Source of the DNA: Coenobita brevimanus
Lineage: Eukaryota > Arthropoda > Malacostraca > Decapoda > Coenobitidae
DNA: 64,000 bases
Assembly: GCA_032717465.1 (NCBI GenBank)
Contig: JAVRFU010000148.1
Coordinates: 62,001-126,000 of the forward strand
Reading direction: 5' to 3'
The notes below the pieces were generated by a model that had not been told where the DNA came from, searched no databases, and saw nothing but the letters and a program-made list of their open reading frames with translations. Position numbers and translations under genes: made by a program. This document shows, piece after piece, positions 56,426-64,000 of the stretch (within the stretch, counting starts at the first letter, position 1; every line of letters begins with the position of its first letter).

Positions 56426-56982
56426 ACTGTACCAATTTGTAAGGGAGGAAACAAAGAAGAACCTCTGAATCATAAACCAGTGTTCTTGGCCACCATAGAC
56501 GCAAAATTGTTCGAGAGAATCACGAAAGACAGATGGATAAAATATCTGGAGGAGATGGAGATTTTGGAAGAAAGTTAGTTTGGATTCAGATGTGAAAGGT
56601 GTGTGTTTCCAACCTGTTGAGCTTCTACTCAAGGGTGATAGACGTGCTATAGGAAAGGGGTAGTTGAGTGAACAGTGTGTATTTAGATCTCGAGAAAGCC
56701 TTTGACAAGGTAACCCATTGCAACTAATGTGGAAATTGGAGCACACAGGACTGAAGGGGAACTTTCTGGAGTGGTTGAGAGACTTCTTGAGAGACTGACT
56801 AATGAGAACATTAATAAAGGACAGTAATGCAAGTCCCTTTGCTAATGATGTGAAGATCATGTGGAAAGTAGAAGTTGAACATGACTGTAAAATGTTGCAG
56901 GAGAACCTGGATAGGATTCATCATTGGAGCCAGATGAGGGAAATGAAATTCAATGCAAAAAAATGTACAATATTGGAAATGG
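56426..56982 (+). mobile_element. CR1-like LINE, RT second part (decayed)
   Basis: Continues the split RT: GGNKEEPLNHKPVFLATI, KYLEEMEILEES, CVSNLLSFYSRVIDVL, KLEHTGLKGNFLEWLRDFLR, then FANDVKIMWKVEVEHDCKML (FADD-type box mutated) and WSQMREMKFNAKKCTILEM. Many stops and indels. Confidence 0.8.
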
Positions 56983-59214
56983 ATCTATCTATCTCTTGCC
57001 AGATGCCTTAATCCTGTAAGGGGTGGCAACAAACAAATCGCCTCCAAGTTGACTTGTCCCCGGCATTTCATTGCCCTGATCCCAGCTAACACACCCCTTT
57101 CTCATATACTTCTCCATTCCATCCCTCCATCTCATCCTTAGCCTCCTTCTTCCTCTCCCCCACTTCCACCTCACTCACATACACTCTCCTCATCAGTCTC
57201 TCACTCTCCATCCTCTCCACATGGCCAAACCACCTCAATGTGTTTCTCCCAACACTTCCTATCCCATCCACATCCACACCACAATGCTCCTTCACTTCCT
57301 CATTTGTCAGTCTCTCTCTCCATGTGACTCCACATCCTCCTCTTAAATAACTTATTTCCACTGCTCTCACTCTTGACCTGCGTCTCTCCAACAATGTCCA
57401 AGCTCCACTTGCATATGTTAGAGTTGGTATCACAATACTGTCATGTAGTAGCTTTATCAATTCCATGCTCACTTCCCTGTTTCTTATCACTGCTTTCAAG
57501 GAACCAGCAACCTTTCTTCCTTGTTGTACCCTTTCAAGCACTTCACCCTCTAAACTTCCATCCTTACTCATCACACTACCCAAGTATTTAAATGCACTCA
57601 CATTTTTCATTTCTTCCACATCCAACCCCACTGTACATTCACTGACATCACTTCTCTCGAAGACCATGGATAACTTTACTCTTCCCTACATTCACCTTTA
57701 GATCCTGTTTCTTACAGACTCTCCCAAACACATCCACCAAGCCTTGCAGCTCACCTTCATCTTCACTTAACATAGTATCATCTGCAAACAACAGTACAAG
57801 GAGTTTCCAAACACTGACCTCTCTCATTAGGGCCACTCGAACATCCACTGCCCTACACTGTATCTGTTTTATAACCCCATCCATATACAGATTGAACAAC
57901 CATGGAGACATGACACACCCTTGATTCAATCCAACCTTCAAATAGAAAATTTAACTCAGTTAACTATCCATACGCACTACGGCCTTAGCACCCTCACACA
58001 TATCTTCACAGAATTCAACAACTTCCCATCTACCCCAAATATTCTTAATACAGTCCACAATCCTTGTCTATCCACCCTGTCCTATGCTTTCTCGAAATCC
58101 GTGAAGGCCGCATACAACTTCTTTCTAGAAACTTTTCCACTAAAGATCTAAGAATGAATATCTGATCTATACAACCTTTTCCCTTCTTAAAGCCTCCCTG
58201 TTCTTCTCCAATTAATTCCTCTGTTATTTCCCTAACTCTGTCAATAACCATCCTACAGTATACTGTTCCTATTACACGAACAAGACAAATGCCCCTGTGA
58301 TTACCACGCACTTCTGTTTTCCCTTTCCCTTTGTACTGTACAAGGAAATAATTATACCTGACTTCCAATCCTCCACGACTCTACCTTCCTCCCAGGCCAA
58401 TCTGCACATCTTCCACATCCATTCTACTACGATCTCTCCCCTATGCTTCAGCACTTCAAAACACACTCCATCAATTCCTGCAGCTTTTCCCATTATGACT
58501 TTTATCATTGCTTCTACAACTTCTATTCTACTGATTTCTTCCTTTCCTCTCACATCCATCCTTCTCCCAGCCACTCCCCGGCCACATATACTTGCATTAC
58601 TTTCATGCTCAATGTTCAACAATTCATTAAAGTGCTCTCTCCATCTGCTCACTTTTTCTCCTTTCTCAACTAGTAATCTACCATTTTTATCTTTCACTCC
58701 CCTACTAACTTAACTGCCACCCTGTCTGACTCTCTTTATCTCTTTCCAAAACATTTTCATACATTTCTTCCACTTGAAATTCAAATTCCTTCCAAATTCC
58801 TCATCCACTCTCTTTTACTCTCTCTTATAAATCTTTTCACCTCTCTCATCCTTTCTACATATAACTCTCTCTACCATCTCTCAACTTCTTCCACGCCCTT
58901 ATTTCTCATCCATTCATTATATACTTTTTTCTTTTGTGCCACAGCCTGTCCCACCTCCTCATTAAACCATGGTGTTCCTTGCACTCCCTTTCGTCTTCTC
59001 TTCACCCCACAAACCATCTCACATGCTGGACACATTTCTTCTGTGAATATCTTACACACACCTTCCACGTCCCCCATCTGCTCCAATTCATATTTACCCA
59101 ATCTTTCCCCTACTTCTCTCTTATATTCTGCCTTCTTCTCATCCTCTTGTAACCTTTCCATGCTCCTTGCAAATACTCCTTCCTCCTGTCCTTCCCTTCT
59201 TCTATTTCTCCATT
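56983..59214 (-). mobile_element. RTE-1 LINE, linker to tail (minus strand)
   Basis: TATC tail at 56983, C-terminus 57000-57667 (open 193 codons: VSECTVGLDVEEMKNVSAFK to MRRVYVSEVEVG), RT with a damaged catalytic box (LLFADDTMLSEDE), IEHESNASICGRGVAGRR-type linker, then TEEMCPACEMVCGVKRRRKG. At 59214 it is fused to another copy. Confidence 0.88.
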
Positions 59215-59690
59215 TTACTTGGACCTTGATTCCATACATGCTCCTCTCAAATAACTCATATACACTGCTCTCACTCTTGATTTCTGTCCCTCCAACAACG
59301 TCCAAGCTTCAATTCCATACATTTGAGCTGATATCACAATACTATCATGTAGTGGCTTTTTCACTTCCATGCTCACTTTCCTGTTTCTTATCATTGCTTT
59401 CAAGGAACCAGCAATCTTTCGTCCCTGTTGCACCATTTCAAGCACTTCACCCTCTAAACTTCCATCCTTACTCATCACACTACCCAAGTACTTAAATATA
59501 TTCACTTTTCTCATTTCCTCATCATCAAACCTCACTGTACTTGTACATTCACTGACATCACTCTCTTAAAGACCATAACTTTACTCTTCCCAACATTCAC
59601 CTACAGATTTCGTTTCTTACACACTTTTCAAATCTCATCCACCAAGCCTTGCACCTCCCGTTCGTCTTCACATACGAAATTCATCTCAAC
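59215..59690 (-). mobile_element. RTE-1 C-terminal fragment fused to the neighbouring copy
   Basis: Minus strand: MRFDDEEMRKVNIFKYLGSV to RVRAVYMSYLRGAC, then directly the linker of the 56983-59214 copy (GIKVQVKWRNRR). The join lies at a short shared tggaatcaa/tggagtca-like sequence. Confidence 0.8.
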
Positions 59691-59814
59691 CAATCTCTTC
59701 CCGTCACATCACTAACATATTCAATCCCATTATTGTGATCAGCTCACATTCTCATTTCTACCTTCCCCCCCCCCAAAATGTCATTATAGGATCAAATATA
59801 CTACATCACATCAT
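59691..59814. other. Short unassigned spacer
   Basis: Includes a C run (59766-59775). Nothing recognised. Confidence 0.35.
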
Positions 59815-60062
59815 CAAGGAGGAGTGTTTATAGTTGTGAGTAAAAGATGGAAGAAGAACATAAGAGAGTATGGATCAGTTGGGTCAAGGATTCTGTGGGT
59901 AAGATTGAAAGTTGGAATACAAATGTGGGCGATTCTGTGCGTGTATGCGCCAACGCAAGATCGTGCAAGCAGAGTGAGAGAAGAGTTCTGGACAAATGTG
60001 GAAGTGTGCATGGAAAAGTTTGGAAGGAATGAGAGAGTATTTTTGATCGGCGATATGAATGG
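59815..60062 (+). mobile_element. RTE-1 endonuclease N-terminal part
   Basis: Plus strand: GVFIVVSKRWKKNIREYGSV, MWAILCVYAPTQDRASRV, VCMEKFGRNERVFLIGDMNG. It is interrupted at MNG by a SINE-like insertion and resumes at 60250. Confidence 0.9.
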
Positions 60063-60249
60063 TTTCCTGTAAGCCAAGAAACCATTTACAACGCTGGGTG
60101 GTAACCATATAACCAAATCATAAGTGCTCCTTACGTGTCAGCAAGTGGGTTGGTGGAGGGTTAGTGCCCCTCCCCGTAAAACAAATAACTCAGAGTCAAA
60201 TGGCCACCCTTTACGGGATTATGACGTCTGGCAATAGATAGATAGATAG
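60063..60249 (+). mobile_element. RTE-1-tailed SINE-like element with target duplication
   Basis: 187 bp, 5'-truncated, ending in a GATA tail. Flanked by the duplication ATATGAATGG at 60053-60062 and 60250-60259 (12 bp if gatatgaatggt is used). Removing it and one duplicate rejoins the endonuclease reading (GDMNG then KVGNVKVDG). Confidence 0.93.
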
Positions 60250-62605
60250 ATATGAATGGTAAAGTAGGGAATGTGAAGGTGGATGGAATAGTTGGTGGGT
60301 GGGGTGTGCCTGCTGAGATAGATGAGAATGGCAGTGTGTTAGTGGACATTTGTGCTGGGAGAGGGTTGATGATAGCCAATACCCTCTTCAGGCACAAGAT
60401 GATCCACAGGTATACATGGCGAGTGATGAGAAGGGTGGGTGGTGAACTGAAAGGAAGGCAATGATTGATTATGTGTGTGTGGATGAAAGGATGCGAAGAT
60501 GTGTAATGGATACAAGAACTTATAGAGGTTGGGGGAGTGAACTTTCTGACCACTACTTGGTGGTGGTCAGAATCAAGGTCCAAGTGAAATGGAGAAATAG
60601 AAGGGAAGAACAGGAGGAAGTACTTCATGCAAGGAGGGTAGAAAGGTTACAAGAGGATTAAAAAGGCAGACTATAAGAGAGAGAAAAGAAGGAGGAATTG
60701 GGTAAATATGAATTACAGCTGATGGGGGACATGGAAGATGCGTGCAAGATATTCACAGAAGAAATCTGTGCAGCATGTGACGTGTTGTGTGGGGTAGAAG
60801 AGAAGACGAAAGGGGGTGCAAGGAACAGTATGGTGGAATGAAGACGTGAGACAGGCTGTGCCACAAAAGAAGAAAGCATGTAGTAAAGGGATGAGAAACA
60901 AGGAAGCGGAAGAAGTTAAGAGACGGAAGAGAGAGTTATATGTCGAGAGGAACAGAGAGGTTAGAAGATTAGTAAGAGAGAGTACGAAGGGAGTGGACAA
61001 GGAATTTGGAAAAAAATTTGAGTGTAAAGTACAGGGAATGTAAGAAAATGTTCTGGAAAGAAGTAAAGAGAATTAGACAGGGTGGGACAGAGAGACAGTA
61101 GGATGGAAGTTGTGGAAGCAATGAAAAAAGTTAAAATCGGGAAATCCCTAGGAATTCATGGAGTGAGTGGTGAAATGCTGAAGCATGGGGGAGAGATAGT
61201 AGTAGAATGGATGTGGAAGACGTGCAGATTAGCCTGGGAGGAAGGTAGAGTCCCAGAGGATTATAAGACAGGCAATAATTATTCCCTTGTACAAAGGAAA
61301 ACGGGAAAAAGAGTGTCTGGTAATCATAAGGGCATTTGTCTTCTTGGAGTAGTACGAAAAGTATATGGTAGGATCCTTAGTGACAGAGTAAGGGAAATAA
61401 CTGTAGGAATTAGTTAGAAAAGAACAGGGAGGTTTTAGGAGGGGAAAGGGTTGTGTAGATCAGATATTCATTCTTACATCTTTAGTGGAAAGTTCCTAGA
61501 GGAGGGAAAGAAGTTCTATGCAACCTTCATGGATTTGGAGAAAGCATATGACGGGGTGGATAGACATGGGTTATGGAAAGAATTAAGAATATCTGGAGTA
61601 GATGAGAAGTTGTTGAATGCCGTGAAGAGCAGGTATGAGGGCTGTAGTGACTGTGGATAGTGACTGAGTGAATTTCTCTATTTGAAGGTTGGATTCAAAC
61701 AGGGATGTGTCATGTCTCCATGGTTGTTCAATCTGTATATGGATGAGGTTATAAAAGAGATAGAAGGTAGGGTACTGGATGTTGGAGCAACCCTAATGAA
61801 ACAGGGCAGTGTTTGGAAACTCCCTGTATTGTTGTTTGCAGATGATACTGTGCTGTTAAGTGAAGACGAAGGGAAGCTGAAAGGCTTGGTGGATGAGTTT
61901 GGGAGTGTGTGTAAGAAACGGAATGTAAAGGTGAATAAAGTTATGGTCTTTGAGAGAAGTGAAGTCAGCAAATGTGCACTGAGGTTGGATGAGGAAAAAA
62001 TGGAAAAATAGGAGTGCATTTTAGTACTTGGGTAGTGTGATGAGTAACAATGGAAGTTCAGAGGATGAAGTGCTTGGAAGTGTACAACAGGGATAAAAAG
62101 GTTGCTAGTTCCTTCAAAGCAGTGATAAGAAACAGGGAAATGAGAATGGAAGTGAAGATGTTACTACATGACAGCATTGTGATACCAACTCTGACATATA
62201 GAAGTGAAGCTTGGACCTTGTAGGAGGGACAGAGGTCAATAGAGAGAGCAGTGGAAATGAGTTATTTGAGACGAGCATGTGGAGTCACATGGAGAGACTG
62301 ACAAATAAAGAAGTAAAGGAGCATTGTGGTGTGGATGTGGATGTGACAGGAAGCATTGGGAGACATACATTGAGGTAGTTGGGCCATGTAGACAGGATGG
62401 AGACTGATGAGGAGTGTATGTGAGTGAAGTGGAGGGGATGCCAAGGATGAAATAGATGGATGGAGTGGAGAGGTATATAATAGGGGAGTGTGTGCTAGAA
62501 GCGGGGCAATCAATGGCAGGGGACAGGGGGACATGGAGGCGATTTGTTTGTGGCCACCCCTTACGGGATTAAAGCGTCTGGCAATAGATAGATAGATAGG
62601 TATTA
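60250..62605 (+). mobile_element. RTE-1 LINE, rest of endonuclease to tail
   Basis: Plus strand, about 2.35 kb and heavily indel-ridden. NTLFRHKMIHRYTW, SELSDHYLVVVRIKVQ, KKVKIGKSLGIHGVSGEML, GFKQGCVMSPWLFNLYMDEV, VLLFADDTVLLSEDEGK (catalytic FADD intact), then C-terminal scraps and caatagatagatagatagg. With 59815-60062 it is the longest RTE-1 copy here. Confidence 0.9.
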
Positions 62606-62644
62606 AAAGATGCACTTGGGTTTTTCTGGCTCTATGAAATCTGC

Positions 62645-62850
62645 GTATTCTGCATCTTTAGGTGGGAAAACAGATCTGGATGATGATGATGATGACGATA
62701 ATATCAAACTTTAAATAACCTTCAATAAAGTTTGTTTAATTAACCCTGGCCTCCCCATCACCCCTTACAGCCAGCCCAGTCCACAGGCAAAAACAAAATT
62801 ACAAAAAGCATAATACACTACATTAAAACCACCATCATCATCCAACCCTT
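62645..62850 (+). other. Possible host-derived 3' coding end and 3' UTR, copy 2
   Basis: Reads ASLGGKTDLDDDDDDDNIKL, stop, then AATAAA, then the same 3' sequence as copy 1 (tggcctccccatcacc, cagcccagtccacaggc). Upstream of tctggctct the two copies do not match. Confidence 0.35.
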
Positions 62851-63070
62851 TCCTTTATCAGATATGGCTTCAGGAAATCAGTAACAAAATACTACAGTCC
62901 CCATACAACACTAGGTAGGTCAATAGATAGATAGCAGTGTAATGTGGTAGAATAGTTAGACCTGGATGGTAAAGGAAGAGGATATTCTTAGGCTCAGACA
63001 TACAGCAGTGATAATTATGATATGGGTGTGTAGTGCATCCTTGAATGATAGGCCTGAGAGTAATAATATT
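62851..63070. other. Unassigned stretch with a GATA patch
   Basis: No gene. tcaatagatagatagcag at about 62919 looks like a bare LINE tail. Confidence 0.35.
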
Positions 63071-63330
63071 ACAATGACATGGTTATTATTACAAATGAAG
63101 AGTTGAGAGGAAGAATGGTACTTGAATGTATTGGTGTTGTGATGAGGAGGGGTAGAGTGAGATGGTTTGGCCATGTTCATAAGATGGAATATGAGAACTG
63201 GGTGTGGAAGGTGAAGGATGTGAGCGTCAAGGGTAGGGTTGTGAGAGGCAGAGCAAAAAAGACCTTGGACAGGGTCATACAGTGTGCCCTCAGAGATAAG
63301 GGGACTGAATAGGCAGGCTGCCAGAAATGG
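63071..63330 (+). mobile_element. RTE-6: diverged LINE C-terminal fragment
   Basis: Plus strand, open 77 codons: GVVMRRGRVRWFGHVHKMEY, VSVKGRVVRGRAKKTLDRVI, QCALRDKGTE stop. The WFGHV and GRPxxxWxD-like order is that of RTE C-termini, but the sequence differs from RTE-1 to RTE-5. Confidence 0.6.
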
Positions 63331-63782
63331 AGCAGTGTGGAGAACTGCATTTATGTGATCAAAGCAGATATATGCAGTTATCTAGGAACTTTAACTGAGT
63401 GAATGAAAGAGTGAAGGGTGGCTTGATAAACCGTTATGCAGTATATGACATGAACAGGATTTTTCATATGAATGGGCAAATAGGTAGATAGCAGGACGGT
63501 GCGATATGATCTGAAAATTGTGTGCACGAAGATGACCCCAATTAAAGGAACAGCTGACCACTTAATAATGTAGTGGAAATACTATAGAATGGAGAAGAGA
63601 GCTACAGGAAGAAATACAGACTGTCCGGGGAAGAGGAAATGGGAAGGAATAAAGAATAGGGAGGCATGAGGAGTGGCATAATGTATTAGGTCTATGGATC
63701 AGTGTGAAATGAGGAATGACAGAAGTAGCTAAAAAGTTTTCAGCAAAAGTGTGGGAGATGAGGAAGTAGAAAGCATCAGGGG

Positions 63783-63786
<4 letters not shown>
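63331..63786. other. Unassigned stretch
   Basis: No gene or known repeat recognised. Confidence 0.35.

Positions 63787-63816
<30 letters not shown>
63787..63816. repeat. (GA)n microsatellite
   Basis: About 30 bp of GA repeat. Confidence 0.95.
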
Positions 63817-63819
<3 letters not shown>

Positions 63820-63837
63820 GTATATCCCCAATGCGCC

Positions 63838-63898
63838 GGTCGACTTGTATAGCCGTCACGATTTTAGGTGCGGAGCAAAGCTGGTCGACTTGTATAGC
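63838..63898. repeat. 16-bp direct repeat pair
   Basis: GGTCGACTTGTATAGC occurs at 63838-63853 and 63883-63898, 45 bp apart. Might belong to an element continuing past the window. Confidence 0.6.
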
Positions 63899-64000
63899 GT
63901 CTTCCCATCACCCATTGAACTTTAACTTATCCTTACTCATTGACGGGACCACCTGGAGATGAGGGGATACTTTCATTTGAAAGAGGATGAGTTGATGAGT

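Overview
The window reads as eukaryotic, intergenic, repeat-saturated DNA, most likely from an arthropod and plausibly a decapod crustacean. The pointers are many RTE-type LINEs with GATA/TATC tails, a stretch of degenerate CCTAA/TTAGG (the arthropod telomere pentamer), long CA and GT microsatellites, and Tigger, piggyBac, mariner-like, Ty3/gypsy, CR1-like and Jockey-like sequences. The species is inference. I found no convincing intact host gene. The only host-like trace is a short acidic C-terminus plus 3' UTR block that occurs twice (about 53.3 kb and 62.65 kb).

Layout. 1-4.8 kb: a Ty3/gypsy pol relic (RT, then RNase H, then a putative 3' LTR), split by a complete Tigger/pogo transposon with a TA target duplication and an intact 662-codon ORF. 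4.8-7.1 kb: copy A of a duplicated segment whose copy B lies at 20.2-26.9 kb. 7.1-16.9 kb: non-coding DNA, microsatellites, telomere-like repeats, a mariner-like relic, a tRNA-derived SINE and RTE fragments. 16.9-18.5 kb: a second RTE-like family with a TTGA tail and an 11-bp target duplication. 20.56-25.31 kb: a complete minus-strand Ty3/gypsy element with 239-bp LTRs that look identical, inserted in copy B. 26.9-34.3 kb: RTE-1 copies, another LINE fragment and a piggyBac relic.

34.66-43.76 kb: a nearly full-length RTE-2 element cut in two by a 5.9-kb TIR transposon (36268-42165). That transposon has a 3-bp AAG duplication. Its roughly 1.58-kb-codon coding track ends in a PIN/XPG(FEN1)-like nuclease region and an eight-cysteine cluster, which fits the Academ superfamily. 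It is the most interesting object here. 44.0-46.0 kb is a near-identical duplicate of 31.5-33.5 kb. 46.2-62.6 kb is a pile of RTE-1 copies, a CR1-like LINE, inverted repeats and short non-autonomous elements that share the RTE-1 3' end.

The elements form a nested history rather than a pathway. Tigger cut gypsy, Academ-like cut RTE-2, gypsy cut a segmental duplication, and short RTE-1-tailed elements cut RTE-1. One of those short copies appears to have recombined to make a chimeric LINE. RTE-1 3' ends almost always carry GATA repeats, so this family also explains most GATA/TATC microsatellites seen here.
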